Origin: Paraglaciecola sp030730205
GTDB lineage: Bacteria > Pseudomonadota > Gammaproteobacteria > Enterobacterales > Alteromonadaceae
Assembly (NCBI RefSeq): GCF_052119645.1
Contig: NZ_JBGQOM010000011.1
Coordinates: forward strand, 1-64,000
Reading direction: 5' to 3'
Length of the DNA: 64,000 nt
This document shows positions 33,461 to 42,195 of this stretch, piece after piece. The position numbers and the translations under genes are program-made. Within the stretch, counting starts at the first letter, position 1. Every line of letters starts with the position of its first letter. The notes under the pieces were generated by a model. The model worked only from the letters and a program-made list of their open reading frames with translations. It ran no database searches and was not told where the DNA came from.

Positions 33461-34636
33461 TTGTCACATCGCGCTTTTTCGCATACAAACCTATTTCTGC
33501 TTGCCTTTACTTACTTTTGTTATTTTGGGCACGTAGGAGCAATCGTTCCCTACTTAGGGGTGTTTTTGGATTCTAGGGGTTTTTCATCAGTTGAAATTGG
33601 TCAACTGTCTGCCTTGATAACACTTACCCGTATTGTTGGACCACATCTATGGTCGTCATTTACTGATAGATCTGGCAAAAATCTTAGGATGCTGCAACTC
33701 GGTTGCTTTCTCAGTTTATGCTGTTTTAGTTTAGTACTTTGGTCAGAGAGCTTTTGGGCTTTGAGCATTGCGATTGGTTTGATGATGATGTTTGTAACCG
33801 CCATTTTGCCGCAAATAGAAGTGGTCACGTTATCGTGTGTAAAGGGGCAGGGGAATCGTTATGGGCGGATTAGACTATGGGGCAGTATCGGTTACATTCT
33901 TTTAACCGTGGCCACAGGGGCCATGATTGATCGCTACTCTACTGAAGCGCCTGTCTATATCACATTGTTGATTTTATTAACGTTATTTCTAAGCACTTTC
34001 TTACTGACAGAGCCTCAGTCAAGTGGAAAGGCAAAGAAGCTTACACAGACTGTGTGGCCATTATTGAAAACTCCCACCTTTATTGGCTTCATCTTATCGG
34101 GCATTTTATTGCAAATGAGCTTTGGGCCTTATTACAGTTTTTTTGCATTGTATGCGAAAGACTTGGGCTACAGTGGTCAAGCTACAGGGTGGTTAATTGC
34201 AACAGGGGTTATGGTCGAAGTTGGGATCTTTGTAATCGCTGGCGGTCTAATTAAACGATTTGGAGCTAAACGTTTATTAATCATAAGTATGTTACTTACC
34301 TCGGTAAGATGGGGACTTTTAGCGTTTTTTGCTGAGCACCTTTATTGGTTGTTATTTAGCCAGATGTTACATGCATTTAGCTTTGGTATGGCTCATGCGG
34401 CCTCAATTTATTTTATTCATCATTATTTTGGCAAAAAATTTCAAAGTCGTGGACAAGCAATTTACATGAGCTTGGCTTTCGGAGTTGGCGGCGCCGTTGG
34501 AGGTTATGCTGCAGGTGAATTTTGGCATCAGGGTAGTGGAGCTGAGCTCACTTTTTTATTGGCTGCTATTGCTGCATTTTTCGCTATGATTTGTCTGCTA
34601 CCAATCAATCGCAAGCGTATGGATGGTGCGCTTTAG
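33461..34636 (+). CDS. MFS transporter, MFS_1-like / HcaT type
   Basis: A 391-residue 12-TM transporter resembling the HcaT/YcaD-like MFS group. The N-terminus reads FTYFCYFGHVGAIVPYLGVFLDSRGFSSVEIGQL. The loop 2-3 motif is SFTDRSGKNLRML, and a GRIRLWGSIGYI segment is typical of the group. The substrate is unknown. The start seems to be TTG at 33461, with no good ribosome binding site. No ATG or GTG lies before the first TM helix, so translation may depend on readthrough coupling from aroC 16 bases upstream. Confidence 0.8.
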   Translation: MSHRAFSHTNLFLLAFTYFCYFGHVGAIVPYLGVFLDSRGFSSVEIGQLSALITLTRIVGPHLWSSFTDRSGKNLRMLQLGCFLSLCCFSLVLWSESFWALSIAIGLMMMFVTAILPQIEVVTLSCVKGQGNRYGRIRLWGSIGYILLTVATGAMIDRYSTEAPVYITLLILLTLFLSTFLLTEPQSSGKAKKLTQTVWPLLKTPTFIGFILSGILLQMSFGPYYSFFALYAKDLGYSGQATGWLIATGVMVEVGIFVIAGGLIKRFGAKRLLIISMLLTSVRWGLLAFFAEHLYWLLFSQMLHAFSFGMAHAASIYFIHHYFGKKFQSRGQAIYMSLAFGVGGAVGGYAAGEFWHQGSGAELTFLLAAIAAFFAMICLLPINRKRMDGAL

Positions 34637-34655
34637 CGCCATTTGTTTGCACCTT

Positions 34656-34682
34656 AAAATAGCGTTTGTTGGCTATTTTTTT
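34656..34682 (+). terminator. Rho-independent terminator after the MFS gene
   Basis: AAAATAGC (34656-34663) pairs with GCTATTTT (34672-34679), and the T run extends to 34682. It ends the prmB-aroC-MFS transcript and isolates the cold-shock gene downstream. Confidence 0.75.
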
Positions 34683-34839
34683 GAGGTACGTTTGTAAAAA
34701 AAATCTTTAAAATCAAATAACTATTTAGGTATTCTGCGCTTGTCGTGCAAAGCCTTATCTCACTCGTCTTTCACTGATTATAATGGTAGATAGTTGGGGA
34801 AAATTAGCCTTGTTAGACCAGTTTACCTAATAATAGTAG

Positions 34840-34867
34840 TTGACCTCTGTGGTAGGAGGGCTATACT
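34840..34867 (+). promoter_or_regulatory. Promoter of the cold-shock gene
   Basis: TTGACC (34840-34845) and TATACT (34862-34867) are separated by 16 bases, a good sigma-70 match. Transcription should begin near 34874 and give a leader of about 148 bases, close to the long leader of E. coli cspA. No other gene lies in 34637-35021. Confidence 0.65.
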
Positions 34868-35021
34868 AGCCAGGCTTGAAAGTAAGTTTGATATTTATGC
34901 ACATTGTTTCGATGTTCCATAGCAGTACCTCGTCTTGTAGATCATAAGTAATTGCAACACGCTTCAGCACCAAAATCGCCTCATTTTGAGGCAAAATTAC
35001 TTTTTATTTATAGGAAAAATT

Positions 35022-35228
35022 ATGTCTACTACTACTGGTACAGTTAAATGGTTCAACGAGTCTAAAGGTTTCGGTTTCATTCAACAAGAGAATGGTCCTG
35101 ACGTTTTCGCTCATTTCCGTGCTATAACTGGAACTGGCTTCAAAACTTTGACTGAAGGTCAAAAAGTTGAGTTCACTGTAACTCAAGGCCAAAAAGGTCC
35201 TCAAGCAGAGAATATCGTAGTTCTTTAA
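35022..35228 (+). CDS. cold-shock protein (CspA family)
   Basis: A 68-residue single CSD nucleic-acid chaperone. RNP1 is KGFGFI and RNP2 is DVFAHF, slightly altered from the usual VFVHF, with WFNESKGFGF and GPQAENI as family landmarks. The ATG at 35022 has AGGAAA upstream; an in-frame ATG at 34986 would add a 12-residue extension not seen in the family. Its long leader and strong terminator suggest an abundant, temperature-responsive single-gene transcript (inference). Confidence 0.93.
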   Translation: MSTTTGTVKWFNESKGFGFIQQENGPDVFAHFRAITGTGFKTLTEGQKVEFTVTQGQKGPQAENIVVL

Positions 35229-35253
35229 TTTTTAACGAAATTAAAGTATTGCC

Positions 35254-35283
35254 AAAAAAAGCAAACTTCGGTTTGCTTTTTTT
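35254..35283 (+). terminator. Rho-independent terminator of the cold-shock gene
   Basis: A GCAAAC/GTTTGC stem, extended by A-T pairs to 13 bp, closes a TTCG tetraloop and ends in T residues. The A run on its left could also let it serve the facing asparaginase gene. Confidence 0.93.
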
Positions 35284-35393
35284 ATGTCTGAAATTAAGTG
35301 CAAAGATAACTCGCAGAACCGCCGTTAAAAAATAAACTAAGGGTTGTTTTGGCTATAAACGAACACCTTAGCGCCCTTGTTTTTTGTTGAGCA

Positions 35394-36401
35394 TTATTTT
35401 GATAACTCCCCCCGCAAATTTTCAATTAATAAACGTTTAATCTCATTGATAGGTAAATTCTTACTTAATAAGTAATGCAGCTTAGCTAAGGCCGCTTCTG
35501 GTGTCATATCGGTACCTGACACGACGCCAATTTCTTTAAGAGCATGTCCATTAGCATAGCCCCCCATATCAACCTTGCCGCGTATACATTGCGTGCAATT
35601 TAAAACGATAATCTTTTGGGTATCAGCGTTTTTTATTTGATCAAGCAACGCTTTATTTTTAGGGGCATTGCCGACCCCGAAACTTAATAATATTAAGGCT
35701 TTGACTGGTTGTTGTAGGGTATTACGCAACACATCAGCACTGATACCCGGGTAAAGCGTAACAACACCAATAGGCTGAGAGCGCATTGGACTGACACGTA
35801 AGGTCTTTTCAGGTTTTAGTCCTATAAGTTGTTCGTCTACATCAATACTGATGCCTGCCTTAAGGAGTGCTGGAAAATTGGGTGAATCAAAGGCATTGAA
35901 TCCATTCGCATCAACTTTTCGACTTCGGTTTCCGCGAAATAATTGATTATTGAAAAATAAAGTCACTTCAGGAATAGGGAAGTTAGCAGCAATGTACAGA
36001 GCGTTAAGTAAATTAACTTGTCCATCTGAGCGCAGTTCTGCCAAAGGTATTTGTGAGCCCGTTACAATAACCGGCTTACCTAAATCCTCTAACATAAATG
36101 ATAGGGCTGAAGCAGTATAAGCCATGGTATCGGTGCCATGTAATATGATGAAACCATCATATAAATGGTAGTTCTGCGCTATATCATCGGCAATCTGCTG
36201 CCAGTCAGTTGGATCCATATCTGAGGAGTCGATAAGTTCATCATATTCATGAATAGTGAAAGATGGCATTTCTGCACGGTGAAACTCAGGCATTTTCGCC
36301 AGCGTTGCTGATAAAAAACCTGCCGCTGGCACGTATCCTTGAGCTGAGGGGCGCATGCCAATGGTGCCACCAGTGTATGCCACATAGATTGTTTTTTTCA
36401 T
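35394..36401 (-). CDS. ansA: type I (cytoplasmic) L-asparaginase AnsA
   Basis: Hydrolyses asparagine to aspartate and ammonia. The 335-residue protein has the first catalytic Thr in YVAYTGGTIGM at about residues 8-18. The second motif is IILHGTDTMAYTASALSFM near residue 85-105, and GSQIPLAELRSDGQVNL follows. No signal peptide is present, which points to the cytoplasmic low-affinity type. It converges with the cold-shock gene and is divergent from the M24 peptidase gene. Confidence 0.93.
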   Translation of the reverse strand: MKKTIYVAYTGGTIGMRPSAQGYVPAAGFLSATLAKMPEFHRAEMPSFTIHEYDELIDSSDMDPTDWQQIADDIAQNYHLYDGFIILHGTDTMAYTASALSFMLEDLGKPVIVTGSQIPLAELRSDGQVNLLNALYIAANFPIPEVTLFFNNQLFRGNRSRKVDANGFNAFDSPNFPALLKAGISIDVDEQLIGLKPEKTLRVSPMRSQPIGVVTLYPGISADVLRNTLQQPVKALILLSFGVGNAPKNKALLDQIKNADTQKIIVLNCTQCIRGKVDMGGYANGHALKEIGVVSGTDMTPEAALAKLHYLLSKNLPINEIKRLLIENLRGELSK

Positions 36402-36527
36402 ATTGAAGAATTCTTATGCCGTTTATTATATTGTACGCTCAGCGCGGAATGGATGTCACGCTAAGCCCATTTTAAAGGCAGCACTCACGCTCGATAACAG
36501 TAAAAAATTTAATACGGGATGACCATA

Positions 36528-37880
36528 ATGAAAAGAACCTGGAACGCGTTTTTATTAGTGACTTTAGTTGCTTTCACAGGCGCAGCTTTTGCAACTAGCG
36601 ATATGCTTAACCTGCGAGAACAGGCGCAGTTTATCGATGAAACCCTAGATGAGCGATTAACTCACTTGTTGCCTGATTTAATGCGCCGTGAGGGAATTGA
36701 CATGTGGATTTTAATTTCTCGTGAGTATAACGAAGACCCCGTACTTAAGACTATGTTGCCAGCCAATTGGTTGTCTGCCAGACGTCGTACCATTCTGGTT
36801 TTATTTGACCCAGGAAAAAACGAATCGGGTCAGTATCAGCCTATCGAACGTTTAGCTGTGGCGCGATATAACGTGGATACTTTATTTCAAAAGTCATGGG
36901 ACAAAGAGCAGCAGCCTAATCAATGGAAAAGCTTAGTAGAATTAATCAAACAAAAAAATCCATATAAAATTGCGCTAAATAAATCGTCTACAACTGCCTT
37001 AGCCGATGGTTTAACCGCAACAGAGTTTGAAGAGTTTAAGGATGCGATGGGCAAAGACGTTAAAAATCAAATTGTCTCGTCCCAGCCCTTGGCCGTTGCA
37101 TGGTTAGAAACACGTACGAGTAAAGAAATGGAGGTCTACCCGAGTATCGTTAAGTTAAGTCACAATATTGTGGCGCAAGCTTTCTCAAATGACGTAATTA
37201 CGCCGGGGCTGACCACCACAGAGGACGTAGTTTGGTGGTTACGTGAAAAGGTCGCAGCGTTGAAACTGCAAACCTGGTTTCATCCAACCGTGTCGATTCA
37301 GCGTGCTTCTGATGAAAAGTTTGATCAGTTACAAGCGTTTAGTAAACGCCCTGAATTACAAACCATTATGCCAGGCGATTTACTACATCTCGATTTTGGT
37401 ATCACGTACTTACGTTTAAATACTGATCAGCAGCAACATGCTTATGTGCTAAAAAAGGGCGAAAAAGATGCACCAGAATACTTAAAAAAAGCCTTAGCCA
37501 ACGGTAATAAATTACAGGATATTTTTATTGCCAACTTTAAAGAGGGGCGCACTGGAAACGAAGTGTTAGCAATGTCTCGCCGTCAAGCTATCGAGCAAGG
37601 AATCAAGCCCGCAATCTATACTCATCCTATTGGTTTTCATGGTCATGCTGCTGGCACGACCCTTGGTATGTGGGACTCACAAGGTGGTGTGCCAGGTGAA
37701 GGTGATTATCCATTACATGCAAACACCGCGTATTCTATCGAATTAAACGCTGCGACATTTATACCTGAATGGCAAAAAGAAATTCGGATAATGTTAGAAG
37801 AAGAGGCATTTTTTGATGGCGAGAAAGTAGAATACCTGCACGGTAGGCAAAAACAATTTCATCTTATTAGCAGTGAATAA
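36528..37880 (+). CDS. exported M24-family metallopeptidase (Xaa-Pro type)
   Basis: A 450-residue protein with a signal peptide (about 1-22, ending AFA), so it acts in the periplasm or outside. The C-terminal pita-bread fold keeps the probable metal ligands: Asp in LHLDFGITYLRLNTD (two Asp, 11 apart), His in THPIGFHGHAAGTTLG, and Glu in SIELNAATF. A final Glu lies in the EEEAFF stretch. The substrate is likely a proline-containing peptide. The ATG at 36528 has CGGGATGA upstream, so the ATG at 36519 is less likely. Confidence 0.8.
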   Translation: MKRTWNAFLLVTLVAFTGAAFATSDMLNLREQAQFIDETLDERLTHLLPDLMRREGIDMWILISREYNEDPVLKTMLPANWLSARRRTILVLFDPGKNESGQYQPIERLAVARYNVDTLFQKSWDKEQQPNQWKSLVELIKQKNPYKIALNKSSTTALADGLTATEFEEFKDAMGKDVKNQIVSSQPLAVAWLETRTSKEMEVYPSIVKLSHNIVAQAFSNDVITPGLTTTEDVVWWLREKVAALKLQTWFHPTVSIQRASDEKFDQLQAFSKRPELQTIMPGDLLHLDFGITYLRLNTDQQQHAYVLKKGEKDAPEYLKKALANGNKLQDIFIANFKEGRTGNEVLAMSRRQAIEQGIKPAIYTHPIGFHGHAAGTTLGMWDSQGGVPGEGDYPLHANTAYSIELNAATFIPEWQKEIRIMLEEEAFFDGEKVEYLHGRQKQFHLISSE

Positions 37881-37972
37881 TAGCAACTCCGTGGCTTACT
37901 TGGTTTACATGCGTCTTTTATTCCATGACTTACGTAAGAGGCTATTAATTATAACTAGCAGAGAGCGTTTTG

Positions 37973-38566
37973 ATGTTTCACCAACCACTGGACATAATTA
38001 AAGGTATTATTTTTGACTTAGATGGCACTTTATTAACATCCAGCCTCGATTTTAAAGCCATACGTGAACAAATACACTGTCCTTCGCATCTTGATGTGTT
38101 GAGTTTTATTGCCGGCTTGCCCGCTCAGACTCAAGAGGTTGCGAATCAAGTGGTGCTCGCTCATGAAATGGCTGATGCCCAAGACTCAATGTGGATAAGC
38201 GGTGCAGAGCAAGCAATAGCGAGCTTAAAAAAAAGAAAAATTCCTATCGCCATTGTGACCCGCAATAGTAAGCAAGCCACATTGCACAAGTTAAAAAATA
38301 ATAAGCTTGTTGTTGATACTGTTATCACGCGAGAGGACGCGCCACCGAAACCTAATCCTTACGCTTTATTAAAAATAGCGAAGAACTGGGGATTGCCTGT
38401 TCAGCAGGTTGCCTATATTGGTGATTACCTCTACGACATTCAAGCTGCAAATAATGCGGATATGTTTGCGGGGCTTTATGCGCCAAACGAGGTACCCAAT
38501 TACGCCTATTTAGCTCAATGGGTTTTCAATCACTTCGATCAGTTTACTGGCCTAATTAAGACGTAG
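37973..38566 (+). CDS. HAD-family hydrolase (phosphatase-like)
   Basis: A 197-residue HAD-superfamily phosphatase. Motif I is IIFDLDGTLL (nucleophile Asp), motif II is IAIVTRNS, motif III Lys is in PPKPNPYAL, and motif IV is YIGDYLYDIQAA. A small helical cap between motifs I and II indicates subfamily IA (phosphoglycolate phosphatase-like). The substrate is unknown. ATG at 37973 follows GAGAG by seven bases. Confidence 0.85.
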   Translation: MFHQPLDIIKGIIFDLDGTLLTSSLDFKAIREQIHCPSHLDVLSFIAGLPAQTQEVANQVVLAHEMADAQDSMWISGAEQAIASLKKRKIPIAIVTRNSKQATLHKLKNNKLVVDTVITREDAPPKPNPYALLKIAKNWGLPVQQVAYIGDYLYDIQAANNADMFAGLYAPNEVPNYAYLAQWVFNHFDQFTGLIKT

Positions 38567-38657
38567 TTTTGATGCCGATATACTAATTGTTGGCGTCAAG
38601 CAACAGGCTCTACCGAGTATGACTCACCCAGTTCGTTATACAAATATCGAGTTCGTA

Positions 38658-39521
38658 TTAATTAAAGTGAGCTGGGTAAATATCTCTAGCGGGATCTTGT
38701 GTGAAACGATTTAATAAATCGACAAACAACGTGTCGTTGATTAATTCATCCCAAGACCTGACGAGTGCATGCACGCTGTCATCTGTCAATCTGCCCGCAG
38801 TTTGATATTTGGCGATAAGTTCAACTAAGGTTAATTGATGCTTAGCTCGCAACTGACGCTCAGCTAATACAAAAAAGTAAGCTCCGCCCCAATACGCTGC
38901 AGGAAAGTTTCTATTGTCCATCAGTTTACTCGCCACATTCGCAGGTGTGTCAATGACGTCGAAAAGGCTTAAGTGGGGCGCAATTTTAGTGTTATAGGCT
39001 TGCTTTAAACTGTCTTTAAGCACTTTATTTTGCGCCATAATCTGATATTGCATATAACTGGCGAACCCTTCTGAAAACCAGGCATAGCTTTCACCCACAT
39101 AAGGTATCGAAAGGTGAGCAAGCTCATGGTATATGGTCCAATCATTTATAAAGTCAGTTAAATCGAAACGTGTATCTACATAAAAATGAATACTCTCTTG
39201 GGCATCTCTTCGCGTGTGCGCCCATGGCACGGGTTGGTTTGATGGTCTAGGGTAAACATACAGTTCGAGACGCCTTGGATAGACGCCTAGGGTATTTCTT
39301 GTATAGCCCACGCCCATTTTTAGCCATTCACGGAGCAATTCTTTTTGTGGGCCCGAAAATCGGTTTAAACCATGGATTCGAAATTGATGTGCCAGTTGCT
39401 TTCTATAAGGCGCAGAAGATTGTTGTGGACTACTTGCTTGACCGTGATTTGCTTGTACCGTTGAAACGAAGCTAGCTGCTAACAAAAAGCAAACTAGATG
39501 CGATTTGAACGATGGTGTCAT
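38658..39521 (-). CDS. secreted HExxH (gluzincin-like) protein
   Basis: A 287-residue exported protein with signal peptide (about 1-24, ending VQA). The zinc site reads IYHELAHLSIPYVGESYAWFSEGFASYMQ. HELAH provides two His and the catalytic Glu, and a Glu 14 residues on (WFSEGFASY) is in the place of the third ligand of M1-like gluzincins. Length and the remaining sequence match no family I can name. It may be a periplasmic protease. The gene neighbours are a dienelactone hydrolase 20 bases upstream on the same strand. Confidence 0.7.
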   Translation of the reverse strand: MTPSFKSHLVCFLLAASFVSTVQANHGQASSPQQSSAPYRKQLAHQFRIHGLNRFSGPQKELLREWLKMGVGYTRNTLGVYPRRLELYVYPRPSNQPVPWAHTRRDAQESIHFYVDTRFDLTDFINDWTIYHELAHLSIPYVGESYAWFSEGFASYMQYQIMAQNKVLKDSLKQAYNTKIAPHLSLFDVIDTPANVASKLMDNRNFPAAYWGGAYFFVLAERQLRAKHQLTLVELIAKYQTAGRLTDDSVHALVRSWDELINDTLFVDLLNRFTQDPARDIYPAHFN

Positions 39522-39541
39522 AATTGTATAGTCCTAGAAAG

Positions 39542-40276
39542 CTAGGTCATTTGCTGAAAAAAATCCACTGCCATACTATAGCAGCGCAGAGCTAAGGCAG
39601 CGTCATATCGTTCTCCTTCATCACGCATAAAGGCATGCTGAGCGTTAAATTCGTGCCAGCTAAAATCTTGCTTACTTTCACTTAATGTGCGGTAAATCAA
39701 GTGTCTTCCTTCAGGCGGCACGTGAGGATCTTGTTTGCCAAATATAAGTACCAAAGGACAGCGAATGTCTTTACTTCGACTTAAACTATCGTTGTTTGGT
39801 GCACAGGGTAAAGTATTGGAATGAATGTCGGTAGGGTAGAGGCAAAATGCGCCTTTAATACTGGTATTCAATGCTGCTCTAAACGCTAAGTGGCCTCCAA
39901 TACACACCCCCATGCTAAACACTTTGTTCGCAAAAAAGCATTGAGCACCGAGATAGTCAATCATGGCTTGAGTATCACTGTCATGATGTTCTAAAGGCTT
40001 AGCGAATTTGTCTGCGTTACCTTTATCTTTTCCTGCATCATCATACGCCAGGACGGTGCCAATGGGATTGAGTTCATGAAAAATCTCAGGTACCAAGACC
40101 ACAAAACCGTGGCCTGCAAGGATAGCTGCACTGCGAGCTATGGGACCTGTTTGTTGAAAAATCTCTGAATAAAAAATAATGGCATTAAACTGCCCAGCTT
40201 GTTGGGGGCGATAAACAGTAGTGCGCATAGTGCCTGTGGCTGTTGGGATGTCGGTTATATGTTGTTGGATAAGCAT
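39542..40276 (-). CDS. dienelactone hydrolase family protein
   Basis: A 244-residue alpha/beta hydrolase. The nucleophile is Cys in SMGVCIGGHLAF (the G-x-C-x-G elbow of dienelactone hydrolases). Asp is in IFGKQDPHVP, and His is in NAQHAFMRDEGERY. YSEIFQQTGP near residue 38 fits the conserved E of this family. The natural substrate is unknown; no aromatic-degradation genes are adjacent. It is probably co-transcribed with the HExxH gene downstream. Confidence 0.85.
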   Translation of the reverse strand: MLIQQHITDIPTATGTMRTTVYRPQQAGQFNAIIFYSEIFQQTGPIARSAAILAGHGFVVLVPEIFHELNPIGTVLAYDDAGKDKGNADKFAKPLEHHDSDTQAMIDYLGAQCFFANKVFSMGVCIGGHLAFRAALNTSIKGAFCLYPTDIHSNTLPCAPNNDSLSRSKDIRCPLVLIFGKQDPHVPPEGRHLIYRTLSESKQDFSWHEFNAQHAFMRDEGERYDAALALRCYSMAVDFFQQMT

Positions 40277-40414
40277 AAATAGATTCTTGTTGAGTGAATA
40301 AAAAAGCCATGAAGTTAATACTACTATTTTTTGTATTAAGTGTGCCCATTAATCCTATTGAAAAAACAGTAAAAGCAACCATAGTAGAGTAAATCAGTAG
40401 AGAGGAGGCAAGTT

Positions 40415-40852
40415 ATGTTCAAACAAACATTTAAGTTTTGCCTTATCGCATTTTTTGTCGCGGTATTTTCCTCTATCTCTTTGGTGTTATTGGCGCAAGA
40501 GCAAACACAAACACCAGTAGAACGCGCGCCTACACACATACAACTTAGTGTTGCTGAGCTGCCTATAGCCAAACTCGCCCCTAGCCATTGGCAACCAACG
40601 AGTCAAAATTCACTATCAGGTTCCTTTGCAACTGCAGCAATGCAAAATGTAGTGAGTAGACTTTTCTGGCAGAGCCTTAATTATACAAAGTTACTCCATA
40701 ACGATAAACACCAATATCAGCACAACATTAACAACTGGTTTTCACATCAATTGAGTATTAAACAGCAGCTTAATGCTGTGCTTAATACAACCATCTATTT
40801 TTATTCCCATCAATACTCGAACGAGAGTTCGGAACCGCAGTATTTCTCTTAA
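40415..40852 (+). CDS. hypothetical exported protein
   Basis: A 145-residue protein with a strong signal peptide or single TM anchor (about 1-28, FCLIAFFVAVFSSISLVLLA). The rest is hydrophilic, rich in Gln, Asn and Ser, without recognisable motifs. AGGAGG lies seven bases before the ATG, so it is probably expressed. Its stop is 63 bases before the next start. No function can be assigned. Confidence 0.6.
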   Translation: MFKQTFKFCLIAFFVAVFSSISLVLLAQEQTQTPVERAPTHIQLSVAELPIAKLAPSHWQPTSQNSLSGSFATAAMQNVVSRLFWQSLNYTKLLHNDKHQYQHNINNWFSHQLSIKQQLNAVLNTTIYFYSHQYSNESSEPQYFS

Positions 40853-40915
40853 CACCCAATAAAGTTTACTTGGCCTGAGGCCTTTATTTTATTCAATTTG
40901 TTAAGCAGGAAAAAT

Positions 40916-41170
40916 ATGCACAATTTATTAATGATTTTGTTAGGGCTATTGCCGTGGATGATGTTTGTCATCTTTATTTTACTAGGTATTAAATTAACGT
41001 CCTGGGCTAAAAAACGCCGTAGTGGTGCGATTGCCATTGGTTTATTGGTACAAATGTTATTGCCCGATCCTAAAGCACAGCAGACTATCGAAGCCGTGGT
41101 CGAGCGAAAACAAGAAGTAAAAAAACAACAGGATGAAAATGGAGATCCTTTAGATAAACCTAAGAGCTAG
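40916..41170 (+). CDS. hypothetical small membrane protein
   Basis: An 84-residue protein with a hydrophobic N-terminal segment (about 4-25, LMILLGLLPWMMFVIFILLG), a second weaker one (about 38-48), and a charged C-terminal tail rich in Lys, Glu and Gln. AGGAAAA precedes the ATG at 40916; an upstream TTG start at 40898 is less likely. Not recognised. Confidence 0.55.
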   Translation: MHNLLMILLGLLPWMMFVIFILLGIKLTSWAKKRRSGAIAIGLLVQMLLPDPKAQQTIEAVVERKQEVKKQQDENGDPLDKPKS

Positions 41171-41265
41171 TTTATATCTATCTAATATAGGCAATTTTGG
41201 TGGCGAGTTATCAGCTAAAACCTGTTAAATTAGCCGCCATTTTTAGTTTTGATAGGATTAACAAC

Positions 41266-41550
41266 ATGTTTAAAGTTAACGAATATTTCAACGGCAATGT
41301 CACATCTATGGCCTTTCAAACGGCTACCTTGCCCGCTACCGTAGGTGTAATGGCGCCGGGTGAATATGAGTTTGGCACGAGTCAGTTTGAAACGATGACA
41401 GTGGTAAGTGGTGCCTTAACGGTATTATTACCTGGTGCTTCTGTTTGGCAAACTTTTAGTAATAATGAGGTATTTACCGTTGAAGCTAATGTTAAGTTTC
41501 AAGTAAAGGTAACACGAGATACCGCTTATTTGTGCACCTACGGGAAGTAA
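41266..41550 (+). CDS. ppnP: pyrimidine/purine nucleoside phosphorylase PpnP
   Basis: A broad-specificity nucleoside phosphorylase with a cupin fold (formerly YaiE/DUF1255). The 94-residue length equals that of E. coli PpnP. The conserved path runs NEYFNGNVTSMAFQ, TVGVMAPGEYEF, ETMTVVSGALTVLLPG and FQVKVTRDTAYLCTY. AGGA lies eight bases before the ATG; the longer ORF start at 41197 has no support. The next gene begins one base after its stop. Confidence 0.93.
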   Translation: MFKVNEYFNGNVTSMAFQTATLPATVGVMAPGEYEFGTSQFETMTVVSGALTVLLPGASVWQTFSNNEVFTVEANVKFQVKVTRDTAYLCTYGK

Positions 41551-41551
41551 T

Positions 41552-41911
41552 ATGAGCTCGATGAAATCAACTATCAAAAAGCTTGATGATAATGTGGTTA
41601 AGGCGCTCACTAAGGTCTGTGAAGAGGCCAAACGACACATCGAAGGTTTTGTTTGGTTGACTCATCGAGCTGACTTTAGCAACTTCCCTGAAAGTTTGGC
41701 AGTCACCTGCGTTTTTGTTACGGAAGAGCAGTTACGCCAAGCATGCGCACAAAAGCAGGATGGCTATTTGCGTAAACTAGTACAAAAGCAATTGTTAAAA
41801 GCGGGTATCTTACTCAAGGATGTCCGTCGTAACGTGTTTTTCGACACTGAAGAGGCGTGTGCCGTTGGTCACAATGGTAATTGGGACAAGCGTTTGTCTA
41901 CTAAGCATTAG
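41552..41911 (+). CDS. conserved hypothetical protein
   Basis: A 119-residue cytoplasmic protein. It resembles a conserved gammaproteobacterial family (opening KKLDDNVVKALTKVCE, then FVWLTHRADFSNFPESLAVTCVF) that is often mislabelled as Fis-like; I see no helix-turn-helix. It is tightly coupled to ppnP, one base apart. Function unknown. Confidence 0.65.
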   Translation: MSSMKSTIKKLDDNVVKALTKVCEEAKRHIEGFVWLTHRADFSNFPESLAVTCVFVTEEQLRQACAQKQDGYLRKLVQKQLLKAGILLKDVRRNVFFDTEEACAVGHNGNWDKRLSTKH

Positions 41912-42195
41912 TGATTTCTCTTTGGTTCATAGAGTGTCGATGCTTTATTGGGTAAATGTTTAAACTATCCATTCTTCGTCTTGGGCGCCAAACACAGGTA
42001 ATCTTGTTGTTTCAGGCTTGTTAGTAGCAGTTAGAAATAGATGTAAATGTAGACTTAATAAAGCAATAAAATCAGAATAGCGTTACTGCTGCATAAAATT
42101 TGCACAAAAGCACAATCAATCCTCACCTTTATAGCTAAAATGCTGTATATTCCGCCCTCGTTTTTTTGACTGTAGCAATTCTACAGAGGAACCTT

